NCBI GenBank assembly: GCA_016787705.1
Contig: JAEUTP010000008.1
Span: 310,001-374,000 of the forward strand
Direction: 5' to 3'
From: Bacteroidia bacterium
GTDB lineage: Bacteria > Bacteroidota > Bacteroidia > B-17B0 > Aurantibacillaceae
DNA: 64,000 nucleotides
Shown here: positions 53,678 to 61,803 of the stretch, one piece after another
How positions within the stretch are numbered: position 1 is the first letter of the stretch
Layout: each line of letters opens with the position of its first letter
The notes under the pieces: generated by a model
The model's database searches: none
What the model saw: the letters and a program-made list of their open reading frames with translations, nothing else
What the model was told of the DNA's origin: nothing
Position numbers and translations under genes: made by a program

Positions 53678-53722
53678 TAAAGGTTTAAAAAACCTTCGTA
53701 CCTTTAGTTAAAACAAAATTAT

Positions 53723-54343
53723 TTGAAAAACCTCACGCTTTTATTTATTTTTTTGCTTTCGCTTTTGGCATGGTTATGTTGGCTGCTGGAGATATTATTT
53801 GTAAAAGGCTGGTATAGTTTAAGCTGGTTAAATGGCGAACTTTACAGTCCCTACTTTGGTTTATTACTTGCTGCTTATACTTTTTTACTGCCTTTTAAAT
53901 TTACAGGTATTGCAACAAAAAAACTGATTCTACCTTTTTTTCTTTTATTAATTGTGAATGCAATTTGTTATGAGATTGGCAAACACTTATGTTATTTAAT
54001 GTATTGCCGTTTTTGTTTTTGGACAACGGAAGGTATTGTTATTATTTTCTCCCTTGCTTTTTTATTGTTTCCTTTTATGGGTTTCTTTTATTGGTTAATT
54101 GCAACAAAGCTGCTGAGGAAAATTAAAAAGATAAATATTCTGTATATATCCTTATTTGTTTTTGGCGCTATTGTATTAAGCAATATTACTATTTATATGA
54201 GCACTGGTTTTGGTAATCAAACCGGATGGGTAGATGCGGTAAAAATGGGTTACCCTGTATTTTGGATGCTTTTTGCGTTAGGGGTTTCCGGCATACTGGT
54301 CACTAAAAAAGGCTTTGTTACTGATGAACAAGCTGCTGTGTAA
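53723..54343 (+). CDS. Hypothetical polytopic membrane protein
   Basis: 206 aa from TTG. About six hydrophobic helices, aromatic-rich, with a CRFCFW motif in the centre (residues ~94-99) that could carry a redox or metal pair. I do not recognise the family. The gene stands between the DsbA-like gene (45 bp) and a small protein gene. Confidence 0.7.
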   Translation: MKNLTLLFIFLLSLLAWLCWLLEILFVKGWYSLSWLNGELYSPYFGLLLAAYTFLLPFKFTGIATKKLILPFFLLLIVNAICYEIGKHLCYLMYCRFCFWTTEGIVIIFSLAFLLFPFMGFFYWLIATKLLRKIKKINILYISLFVFGAIVLSNITIYMSTGFGNQTGWVDAVKMGYPVFWMLFALGVSGILVTKKGFVTDEQAAV

Positions 54344-54400
54344 ATCTTGTTTTTTGTTGCTAAAAAAACATTTGTATTTTTATTTGAGAATATAAAAACA

Positions 54401-54754
54401 ATGGAACTTTTTGAGAATCTTTCTGAAGGCTATGCAAGCAAATACGGCAAAGAGCATGCCGTTATTATTAGTTTTCATTATCCACATGACAATTTAGATG
54501 TTTTGCATGAGCTGGAAATAAGGTTAATGAAAGTGATAGCCGATAATAAAGTGGGAGATTATGATGGACACGAAGTGGCTATTGATGATACCGATGCCAC
54601 TTTATTTATGTATGGCCCAAATGCGGAAACTCTTTTTAAAGCTGTTAAACCTTTGCTGGAACAAACCTCGTTTATGAAAGGCGCGGTAGCCAATTTAATA
54701 TTTGGTCCGGCCGGTACCAAAGCTCCAATGATAGAAGTGGAGATAGGAGCATGA
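54401..54754 (+). CDS. Hypothetical protein, 117 aa
   Basis: Start ATG 54401 gives MELFENLSEGYASKYG; an upstream frame extension is hydrophobic and Phe/Lys-rich and probably untranslated. Acidic alpha/beta protein without known motif (HELEIRLMKVIADNKVG; DATLFMYGPNAETLFKAV). The pattern suggests a ferredoxin-like fold. Its stop overlaps the next ATG (ATGA). Confidence 0.72.
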   Translation: MELFENLSEGYASKYGKEHAVIISFHYPHDNLDVLHELEIRLMKVIADNKVGDYDGHEVAIDDTDATLFMYGPNAETLFKAVKPLLEQTSFMKGAVANLIFGPAGTKAPMIEVEIGA

Positions 54755-56034
54755 AGAAAAAAACTTTGCTCTCATTTTTTATTTGCGCTTTTATTTCATT
54801 ACAAATAAAAGGTCAAACCATTACCAATTATTCCTTACCAAAACAAATTACACAACACAGTTTTAATTTTAAGGGCTTTGCTTTAACCTTAAACGATGAT
54901 GTGGCGGATGAAAAAGGGAATCATTTACTGGCAGGAGAAATTCACGCTTTTGAAAAAGAAGAGCAAGACAGGGATACCATGATCAACCGAGTATTTGAAT
55001 TGAAGGGCGTTGTGTATGATGATAAGCTGGGCATACTTATTACAACCGATAAAAATTATAAAATCACAAAAATAGTGCGCTCATTTATTGGTGAAAAAAT
55101 TATGTACGACACATATAAAAAACAATTTACCATAGGCGCACTTTTTTTTGATTACCTGAAAGTAGATGGCCGTTCCTTCTCTGCCTGGCAACCTGTTATT
55201 ATTACAACCGATATAACTTTAAAGGCCAGGGCTTTTTTTGTGCAGCGTCCCTACTCCTGTATTTTAAAAAATATTATTATCGAAAAAGATAAGATAAAGA
55301 TCTTTGCAAGAAGCAATAGTAATGTTACCGATAATAAAAGTGATGAAAAAGCAGAAGTAATAACAGTATCCCTTTCTAAAACACATGTTGATACGGCAAG
55401 ACCCTGGATAAAGGTGCTGGATATTCTTTCCATACTTCAAACACCACATAACGATAGAGGAAGGCTGGAGCTTTCTGATATTTCTAAAATCGGTAACGAT
55501 TATTATTTCAGTACTTATAACCTGAATCAGTTTAATCTTAAAACAAGCAATCATTTATATTGCCTTACAAAAGATAAGTTAACTGAAAAACATTCTTTTG
55601 CGGATGTTTTAAAACTGAGTCATAATTTTTCGGATTGGATAAACATTAATGAATTTTTTGCTGCCGAAACTAATTTTATTAGTCTAACGCATACCGGCGC
55701 TACTAAAAAAGAAATTATCTACACAAAAACAGATACGCTTTTTAATGTGCTGCTTCAAAAAAAGATTCCTTTAAACGATTACGCTGATTTTTATAAAATG
55801 AGTTTATTGCCCAATGGCAATACTTTATTGGTTGCCGTTAACAAAACCGAAAGCTGGAGTTATTATTTATATGATAAAAATATGGAATTGCTAAAAGAAA
55901 TAGACTCAAACATTTCAAAAAAATATTATCCGCAAAATCTTCAATCTATTTCAAACACTGCTATTAAATGCATCTTTTATATTGATAACGTAAATAAAAA
56001 AGATTGCCTGTTACAGACTGTGAGCGTAAATTAA
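54751..56034 (+). CDS. Secreted protein of unknown function, 427 aa
   Basis: Signal peptide LLSFFICAFISLQIKGQ. The mature protein is beta-rich, perhaps a propeller (repeating D/N-x-Y-x-F/I strand patterns such as IGNDYYFSTYNLNQFNL and NETNFISLTHTG-like AAETNFISLTHTG), without catalytic or sorting-domain motif. Coupled to the upstream 117-aa gene by a 4-bp overlap. Function unknown. Confidence 0.78.
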   Translation: MKKKTLLSFFICAFISLQIKGQTITNYSLPKQITQHSFNFKGFALTLNDDVADEKGNHLLAGEIHAFEKEEQDRDTMINRVFELKGVVYDDKLGILITTDKNYKITKIVRSFIGEKIMYDTYKKQFTIGALFFDYLKVDGRSFSAWQPVIITTDITLKARAFFVQRPYSCILKNIIIEKDKIKIFARSNSNVTDNKSDEKAEVITVSLSKTHVDTARPWIKVLDILSILQTPHNDRGRLELSDISKIGNDYYFSTYNLNQFNLKTSNHLYCLTKDKLTEKHSFADVLKLSHNFSDWININEFFAAETNFISLTHTGATKKEIIYTKTDTLFNVLLQKKIPLNDYADFYKMSLLPNGNTLLVAVNKTESWSYYLYDKNMELLKEIDSNISKKYYPQNLQSISNTAIKCIFYIDNVNKKDCLLQTVSVN

Positions 56035-56074
56035 AGCTGAAAATTTAGTTTGTCTTCAAAAAAACCTTTTGTAT

Positions 56075-56105
56075 ATTTATATGGGTTGCTAAGACCCATA
56101 TAAAT
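56075..56105 (+). promoter_or_regulatory. 12-bp perfect inverted repeat ending in the start codon
   Basis: ATTTATATGGGT (56075-56086), 7-nt loop, ACCCATATAAAT (56094-56105); the last two bases are the AT of the ATG at 56104. As RNA it would bury the start codon; as DNA it overlaps a -7-like TATATTTA (56072-56079) and could be an operator. Confidence 0.65.
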
Positions 56106-56715
56106 GAAGAAATTTTTTTGTATTTTGATACTTGCAGCCCTTTCTCTTTTGCTATCGTGTAATGATGTCGGTTATTGCAATGTAGAAGGCAACGTGTATG
56201 AAGAAGGATCAAACATTCCCATTCACAATGTATATGTGCGGATAAATAAATATTCCAAAACAAACTCAAGTTATCCTTTTAAAGAGGCAACAACCGATAA
56301 AAATGGTCACTATAAAATAAAATATTTTAAAGCTTCAGGTAATTCAACAATTTATATTGATATTATTTCTGGAGAGCATATATCGTTAATAAATAAACCG
56401 GTTAATTTAAAGAATGCTAATATTTCTGCTTATTTAACACCTTATGGTTATATTAGGTTTCGTGTTAAAAATAATTCTGCAAAAAACGTTACTGTATATG
56501 CTAATATGGATTTGCCGGGTAATTTTGTGCCTGCTATGCAATCTCTTGCTAACAGCGATATAACGTTTGATCATACACAAAAAGTGATCCTCAATAAATA
56601 TAACAAGCTTCAATGGTCGTATTATTATAGTAACAGCTCTTCACCAATCACCAAAGATTCGGTTATTATTACCAATAAATTTGACACGTTGATATACCAG
56701 ATACAAATAAATTAA
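56104..56715 (+). CDS. Lipoprotein with carboxypeptidase-regulatory-like beta domain
   Basis: 203 aa. Lipobox LLSC (Cys19). Residues ~25-110 form a CarboxypepD_reg-like Ig fold (VEGNVYEEGSNIPIHNVYV, TTDKNGHYKIKY), followed by a second beta domain. Surface or periplasmic; function unknown. Its start lies in a perfect inverted repeat. The methyltransferase follows after 3 bp. Confidence 0.82.
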   Translation: MKKFFCILILAALSLLLSCNDVGYCNVEGNVYEEGSNIPIHNVYVRINKYSKTNSSYPFKEATTDKNGHYKIKYFKASGNSTIYIDIISGEHISLINKPVNLKNANISAYLTPYGYIRFRVKNNSAKNVTVYANMDLPGNFVPAMQSLANSDITFDHTQKVILNKYNKLQWSYYYSNSSSPITKDSVIITNKFDTLIYQIQIN

Positions 56716-56718
56716 AAG

Positions 56719-57348
56719 ATGGATCATACAAAAAAAGCTGTAGAAGTATTTAATAAGCTGGCCAACCAATACCAGGCTAAGTTTATGAATGTTGATATGT
56801 ATGCCGATACATTTACTGTTTTTTGTAATACCATAAAAAAACAACGTGCCGAAGTATTGGAATTGGCCTGCGGCCCCGGAAATATTACAAATTATTTATT
56901 AAAGCAAAGACCTGATCTTAAAATATTGGGAACAGATCTTTCTTTAAATATGATAGAACTGGCAAAACAAAATAATCCAACAGCCGAATTTATGGTAATG
57001 GATTGCAGGGATCTTTTGACACTTACTAAAAAATACGACGCCATTATGTGTGGCTTTTGCTTACCATATCTTTCAAAAAAAGATGCTTTAAAACTAATTA
57101 AAGATTCATCTGTGGCTTTAAATGCAGATGGCGTAATTTACATTAGCACCATGGAAGATAATAATAATCTATCAGGCTTTGAGGAAGGAAGCAGTGGTGA
57201 TAAAGTATTTATGAATTATCATGAAGCCGGTTATTTGATTGAAGCCCTTGAAAAAAATAATTTTAAGATTATTGATTTACAGCGCAAACATTCACCGCCT
57301 AATGCTACAAAAAAAACAAACGATCTTTTTATTGTAGCAAAAAAATGA
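56719..57348 (+). CDS. Class I SAM-dependent methyltransferase
   Basis: 209 aa. VLELACGPGNITNYLL is motif I, ILGTDLSLNMIELAKQ the acidic loop, AEFMVMDCRDLL motif II/III, and YDAIMCGFCLPYLS motif IV. UbiE/Methyltransf_11-like; substrate unknown. Overlaps the next gene by 4 bp. Confidence 0.92.
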   Translation: MDHTKKAVEVFNKLANQYQAKFMNVDMYADTFTVFCNTIKKQRAEVLELACGPGNITNYLLKQRPDLKILGTDLSLNMIELAKQNNPTAEFMVMDCRDLLTLTKKYDAIMCGFCLPYLSKKDALKLIKDSSVALNADGVIYISTMEDNNNLSGFEEGSSGDKVFMNYHEAGYLIEALEKNNFKIIDLQRKHSPPNATKKTNDLFIVAKK

Positions 57349-57923
57349 ACTTTATGCTTCCCGACTTTAAAATAACAGGTTTACAGCAGATCTCACAAAA
57401 ATTTATTTCAAAAAATATTTTAAGCTTTAGTAAAGCTGCTGAATTTATTTTGCATTTACCTTATGGTCGCAATGCCAATAAAAATGATTTGCTTGCGGTT
57501 TTTACAGACGGCTGTGGCACATGCGGCACTAAACACGCTTTATTAAAAACCCTTGCCCTGGAAAATAATTTTGCTGATCTAAAATTAATTATGGCTATTG
57601 TAAAAATGAATGCCAAAAATACACCTGAAGTTAAAAACACTTTAGAAAAAAACGGATTGACGTATATTCCTGAAGCCCATAATTATTTAAAATATTATAA
57701 CAAGATACATGATTACACAAAACCAAACTTTGGTTCAACTAAAGAGCCAGGAAATATTTTGGAAGAACTTGAAATACTACCCGAACAGATCACTGATTTT
57801 AAAGTGGCTTATCACAAAAATTTCTTACAAAACTGGCTCAGTAAAAATCCACAAATTAAACTAACATTAAATGAATTGTGGATCATACGGGAACAATGTA
57901 TCCAAGACCTTGGAAATAAATAA
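57345..57923 (+). CDS. Hypothetical protein with Cys-rich TDGCGTCGTKH motif
   Basis: 192 aa cytoplasmic protein. FTDGCGTCGTKHALLKTLA (about residues 50-67) has a Cys at the start of a helix, and the region PEAHNYLKYYNKIHDYT holds candidate His/Asp residues; the order Cys...His...Asp resembles transglutaminase-like or papain-like folds, but this is a weak inference. ATGA overlap with the methyltransferase gene implies a joint task. Confidence 0.75.
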   Translation: MNFMLPDFKITGLQQISQKFISKNILSFSKAAEFILHLPYGRNANKNDLLAVFTDGCGTCGTKHALLKTLALENNFADLKLIMAIVKMNAKNTPEVKNTLEKNGLTYIPEAHNYLKYYNKIHDYTKPNFGSTKEPGNILEELEILPEQITDFKVAYHKNFLQNWLSKNPQIKLTLNELWIIREQCIQDLGNK

Positions 57924-57973
57924 GTTTTAACACGTATTTTCGTTCCCCCGCTTGCAAAAAATTTATATTAGCT

Positions 57974-58210
57974 ATGGGCAAAATGGTCAATCATCAAAGC
58001 GTGCCTTTACTATTAACGCTGGATAATTTTGCCATTCCACCAGTTGATTCACGTGTTTTTTGGACCACAAAAGATGCCTGCCCTTATGCCGAAGCCTATC
58101 TTACAAAAACCATCGGCCATAAAATAATTGGTAATGTGTATTTAAAATTCCATCAACCCAGCCGGCCAACCCTCATATTTACTGATAAAAAAGAGCTATT
58201 AAATGGTTAA
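57974..58210 (+). CDS. Small hypothetical protein, 78 aa
   Basis: MGKMVNHQSVPLLLTLDNFA start, RVFWTTKDACPYAEAYLTK and a basic end. No motif recognised. Codon structure looks genuine but there is little to confirm it. Confidence 0.5.
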   Translation: MGKMVNHQSVPLLLTLDNFAIPPVDSRVFWTTKDACPYAEAYLTKTIGHKIIGNVYLKFHQPSRPTLIFTDKKELLNG

Positions 58211-58359
58211 AGACCTTTGTATAAATTCGCAAACAACCCTTTTATTTGTCGTTTTTACACCCCAAAAATCAAAAACCAAGTACGTAAATTTGTATAGCGC
58301 TAATAAATCAATACATTTAATAATCATTGAGGCAAAAGCTTCGCAATAAAAAATAAAAA

Positions 58360-58785
58360 ATGGAAACAGAAAATAAAACAAAAATTACAGTAGAGGCAAC
58401 AATTAATGCACCTGTAGAAAAAGTATGGAAATATTGGAACGAGCCACAACACATTACTAAATGGTGTGCAGCCTCAGACGATTGGCATGCGCCCAAAGCT
58501 GAGAACGATCTAAAAGCAGGAGGAAAATTCTCAACTACTATGGCAGCGAAAGATGGCAGCTTTAGTTTTGATTTTGGCGGAGAATATACTAAAGTGGAAA
58601 ATAACAAAGCCATTGATTATACCATGGCTGATGGCAGAAGAACGTGGATCACATTTTCGGGAAATGCCAATGAAACAAAAATAGTTGAGACCTTTGAAGC
58701 CGAAAGTCAAAATCCGATTGAAATGCAACAAGGCGGTTGGCAGGCAATTTTAAATAATTTTAAAAAATACACTGAGAATAATTAA
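58360..58785 (+). CDS. SRPBCC/AHSA1-domain protein
   Basis: 141 aa, whole length an AHSA1-like START-type cavity: ITVEATINAPVEKVWKYWN, HITKWCAASDDWHAPKAEND, GGEYTKVENNKAIDYTM, and the final QQGGWQAILNNFKKY helix. Usually binds small hydrophobic ligands or assists stress responses. A TAAATTTG -7-type box lies at 58285-58292. Confidence 0.93.
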   Translation: METENKTKITVEATINAPVEKVWKYWNEPQHITKWCAASDDWHAPKAENDLKAGGKFSTTMAAKDGSFSFDFGGEYTKVENNKAIDYTMADGRRTWITFSGNANETKIVETFEAESQNPIEMQQGGWQAILNNFKKYTENN

Positions 58786-58833
58786 TGAAACGATTTTTTT
58801 TAATTTTTGCTATTGTACACGAAGTAATTAGAA

Positions 58834-59130
58834 ATGGCTGCATCAAAAAAAGAATTAAGAACCTGTCCTAATGGACATACATATTATAAAAGCAGCGACT
58901 GTCCTACCTGCCCTGTATGTGAAAATGAAAGAAAACCGCAAGATAGTTTTCTTTCATTACTAAGCGCTCCCGCCCGGCGCGCATTAGAAAACAAAGGAAT
59001 TAAAACCTTAAAACAACTTTCGGATTATTCTGAACAAGAAATTTTAGAGTTGCATGGAATGGGGCCAGGTTCATTACCAAAATTACGGACTGCGTTAAAA
59101 GCACAGAAATTATCTTTCCGAAAAAAATAA
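58834..59130 (+). CDS. Zinc-ribbon plus RNA-polymerase-alpha-CTD-like helix-hairpin-helix protein
   Basis: 98 aa. N-terminal putative zinc knuckle (Cys11, His15, Cys23, Cys26, Cys29 in RTCPNGHTYY and DCPTCPVC), then LLSAPARRALENKGIKTLKQ and LHGMGPGSLPKLRTALKA, which match the alpha-CTD HhH fold that contacts UP-element DNA. A free, zinc-ribbon-tagged alpha-CTD could bind DNA or polymerase; function not established. Found next to AlkB and AHSA1 genes. Confidence 0.85.
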   Translation: MAASKKELRTCPNGHTYYKSSDCPTCPVCENERKPQDSFLSLLSAPARRALENKGIKTLKQLSDYSEQEILELHGMGPGSLPKLRTALKAQKLSFRKK

Positions 59131-59157
59131 TTACATTTTAAAATGTAATTTTATTCC

Positions 59158-59763
59158 GTGAATTTGTTTGAACAAGATCCAACTGAAAATTTATTGCCAA
59201 ACGATGGCATCGTCAATTATTTTGGCAAGATACTTTCACATGAAGAAGCAACACATTATTACGAAAAGCTATTACAGGGTATTGAATGGAAGAATGATGA
59301 AGCTATTATTTACGGTAAGCTTATAATCACACCAAGAAAAATTGCCTGGTATGGCGATGAGAGTTTTCCTTACACCTACTCTAAAACTACCAAACATGCT
59401 TTGCCCTGGACAAAAGAGCTGCTTGAATTAAAACAATTAAGCGAAAAACTAACCGAGGCAACTTACAATTCTTGTTTAGTGAATTTATATCATAATGGTG
59501 ATGAAGGAATGTCCTGGCACAGCGATGCGGAAAAAGCACTTGAGAAAAATGGTGCCATTGCTTCTTTGACCTTTGGCGCAGAAAGAAAATTTGCTTTCAA
59601 GCATAAACGCACAAAAGATACCGTTTCATTAATATTAGAACATGGTAGTTTGTTGGTGATGAAAGGCGAAACACAAACCAATTGGTTACATCGTTTACCA
59701 CCAACAACAAAAAAATTAGGGCCAAGAATAAATCTCACTTTCAGAACTATTGTTTCTAAATAG
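59158..59763 (+). CDS. AlkB-like 2-oxoglutarate/Fe(II) dioxygenase
   Basis: 201 aa from GTG 59158. Iron ligands His121 and Asp123 (SWHSDAEKAL) and His178 (NWLHRLPPT), 2-oxoglutarate-binding Arg190 and Arg196 (GPRINLTFR). Substrate-side YHNGDEGMSWHSD is typical of AlkB homologues of the ALKBH2/3-like bacterial group that remove alkyl groups from DNA or RNA bases. 27 bp after the alpha-CTD-like gene. Confidence 0.93.
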   Translation: MNLFEQDPTENLLPNDGIVNYFGKILSHEEATHYYEKLLQGIEWKNDEAIIYGKLIITPRKIAWYGDESFPYTYSKTTKHALPWTKELLELKQLSEKLTEATYNSCLVNLYHNGDEGMSWHSDAEKALEKNGAIASLTFGAERKFAFKHKRTKDTVSLILEHGSLLVMKGETQTNWLHRLPPTTKKLGPRINLTFRTIVSK

Positions 59764-59790
59764 TAATTACCTTTATCAAAACTATTGATC

Positions 59791-60183
59791 ATGATAAAAT
59801 TTGCTTACACTATTTTTTATGTTAACGATGTAACAGCCACAATTGTATTTTACGAAAAAGCATTTGGCTTTAAGTGCAAGTTTATTGCCGAGACCAATGA
59901 GTATGGCGAGTTAGCGACAGGCGATACTACACTTTCATTTGCCTCTACAGAGCTGGCCAATAAAAATCTTTCAAAAGGTTTTATTGAAAGTGATGTAAAG
60001 AATAAACCTTTTGCTATGGAAATTGGCTTTACAACCAATGATGTGGGAAAAGCAATGGATAAGGCAATTAAAGCAGGCGCTATTCTTGTAGAAAAAGCCA
60101 AAACAAAACCCTGGGGCCAGGTGGTTGGCTATGTAAAAGACCTTAATGGATTTTTAATTGAGATATGTACACCAATGAGTTAA
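59791..60183 (+). CDS. Glyoxalase/VOC-family protein
   Basis: 130 aa from ATG 59791; a TTG two codons upstream is less likely. Two beta-alpha-beta-beta-beta units: FYVNDVTATIVFYEKAFGFK and MDKAIKAGAILVEKAK...GQVVGYVKDLNGFLIEI (in part). The Glu near the end (IEICTP) is the usual metal ligand. Could be a lactoylglutathione lyase relative or an antibiotic-binding VOC protein. Confidence 0.9.
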   Translation: MIKFAYTIFYVNDVTATIVFYEKAFGFKCKFIAETNEYGELATGDTTLSFASTELANKNLSKGFIESDVKNKPFAMEIGFTTNDVGKAMDKAIKAGAILVEKAKTKPWGQVVGYVKDLNGFLIEICTPMS

Positions 60184-60286
60184 TTATTTCTACTCATTCA
60201 ATTACTCTGCTCGCTCAACGCAAAAAAATTTACTTTACTATTTCTTACTTTCACTAGATTTTTAGTGTCTTATAGTCATTTACTCA

Positions 60287-60315
60287 TTTGTAAATTCATT
60301 GATTGGTTACTTTTG
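60287..60315 (+). promoter_or_regulatory. Promoter of the sorting-domain gene at 60330
   Basis: TTTG (60287-60290), 17 bp, TACTTTTG (60308-60315): a good match to the Bacteroidota -33/-7 pattern, ending 14 bp before the ATG. Confidence 0.6.
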
Positions 60316-60329
60316 GAAAAAAATAATCT

Positions 60330-61034
60330 ATGAAAAAAATTTTATTATTTCTTGCCGCATTTTTTGCTTTGAAAGGTTACTCACAAACTTGTAACCAATC
60401 TGCTTTAGTACCCATGCATACTTTTACGTATGGCACTATTGGTGTAAATTCATATACTGAAGCAACACAAACCTTTTACATATGTAGTAATGCTGAGATT
60501 TACGATACACTCGCAAGTAACTTATCTGGCATTTGCCGTTTTGGTATAGTTACACAGGGAGGCAGGTACACCGTAAAATCCAAAGGCTGTGGCACGATAT
60601 ACGCGTTAAATACTTCTACTGTCATTATTGCTCCAAACTCAACTATTGCTTGTAATATTGTATATGAACCCGGCGCTGCAATTGTAAATCAAAGCACTCT
60701 TACATTAAACACATTTACCTGTGCTTCTATAACAATTCCATCAAATATAAATTGTAGCTTAGTTACCGGATTAAATTATTTAAAATCTACCTCATCAGAG
60801 CTAAATTTGTTTCCGAACCCTGCAACAGATAATCTTACATTAGATAATCTTTCGGGTATTTTTAATAATGTAGAAATAGAAATTACTAATTTACTAGGGG
60901 CCATAGTTTACAAAACCACTTGTTCAGGAGAAAAAATAAAGTTAGATCTGAATGGGCTTAATAACGGTATTTATTATTTATCAGTTAATTCAACCGAAAT
61001 AAAAGAAACAAGAAAAATAGTTATTGCAAAATGA
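60330..61034 (+). CDS. Secreted protein with type A C-terminal sorting domain, 234 aa
   Basis: Signal peptide MKKILLFLAAFFALKGYSQ; Cys-rich beta domain (seven Cys between residues 20 and 145, e.g. YICSNAEIYDT, ISGICRFGIVTQ-like LSGICRFGIV) probably held by disulphides; type A CTD from about residue 158 (LNLFPNPATDNLTL, VEIEITNLLGAIVY, NGIYYLSV, RKIVIAK). Exported by the type IX system; function unknown. Confidence 0.88.
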   Translation: MKKILLFLAAFFALKGYSQTCNQSALVPMHTFTYGTIGVNSYTEATQTFYICSNAEIYDTLASNLSGICRFGIVTQGGRYTVKSKGCGTIYALNTSTVIIAPNSTIACNIVYEPGAAIVNQSTLTLNTFTCASITIPSNINCSLVTGLNYLKSTSSELNLFPNPATDNLTLDNLSGIFNNVEIEITNLLGAIVYKTTCSGEKIKLDLNGLNNGIYYLSVNSTEIKETRKIVIAK

Positions 61035-61138
61035 ACTGTAATATTTATTAAAAATAAATTCTAATTACAATTTTTATGTGTTATAAATAAAGGGAGGTGG
61101 ATCATTTTCATATCCCTTTTTATTGCGAAATAGGTATA

Positions 61139-61170
61139 TTTGGCGTGTTGCCCAAACATTTGTATCTTTA
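61139..61170 (+). promoter_or_regulatory. Promoter of the DUF3124-like gene
   Basis: TTTG (61139-61142), 20 bp, TATCTTTA (61163-61170), 22 bp before ATG 61192. Confidence 0.5.
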
Positions 61171-61191
61171 AAAAGAGCTTTATTTAAACGC

Positions 61192-61704
61192 ATGAAAAAA
61201 TTACAATTCATTTTTACTCTTTCCATTATTATTCTTTTCTCAGCCTGCAACAATAAGCAAGATGAAAAAGTACATTTACCAAGTCCGGTATATAACTATG
61301 CTAAAATAGAAGACAGCTTGTTTAAGGTTAAACAATCAGTTTATGTTCCCATCTATTCTGATATTTATTTAATGGATGGTTCTAAAACACAACAGCTAAC
61401 TGCCACGCTAAGCATTCGTAATATTAGTTTTAAAGACAGTATCTATGTTACCAGTGTAAATTATTATGGTTCGCAAGGTGAACTGATAAAAGAATATACT
61501 CCATCAAAAATTCTGGTAAAGCCAATGAGTTCGGTAGAATTTGTAGTAGAACAAGCCGAAAGCAAAGGCGGCCCGGGTGCTAACTTTGTTGTTAACTGGG
61601 GCGCAGTGCGCTCGGCCAACAATCCATTGATACAGGCAGTAATAAATAATAACAGTCACGCCAGTGTATCGTTTGTTACCTATGGCATAGTTATTAAAGA
61701 ATAA
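61192..61704 (+). CDS. DUF3124-like lipoprotein
   Basis: 170 aa from ATG 61192, which gives a clean lipoprotein signal (FTLSIIILFSACNN, Cys19); an in-frame non-ATG extension upstream overlaps the promoter and is rejected. Body: QSVYVPIYSDIYLMDGSKTQ, LSIRNISFKDSIYVTSVNYY and GGPGANFVVNWGA match what I know of DUF3124. Function unknown. Confidence 0.85.
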   Translation: MKKLQFIFTLSIIILFSACNNKQDEKVHLPSPVYNYAKIEDSLFKVKQSVYVPIYSDIYLMDGSKTQQLTATLSIRNISFKDSIYVTSVNYYGSQGELIKEYTPSKILVKPMSSVEFVVEQAESKGGPGANFVVNWGAVRSANNPLIQAVINNNSHASVSFVTYGIVIKE

Positions 61705-61803
61705 TCATATTTGAGGTTGAGCACCGTAAAAATGAGGTGAATAAAAATAAGAAAACATGTATTTTTAATATACTTGTATAAGCAAATCAATAAATTTATT
61801 ATT

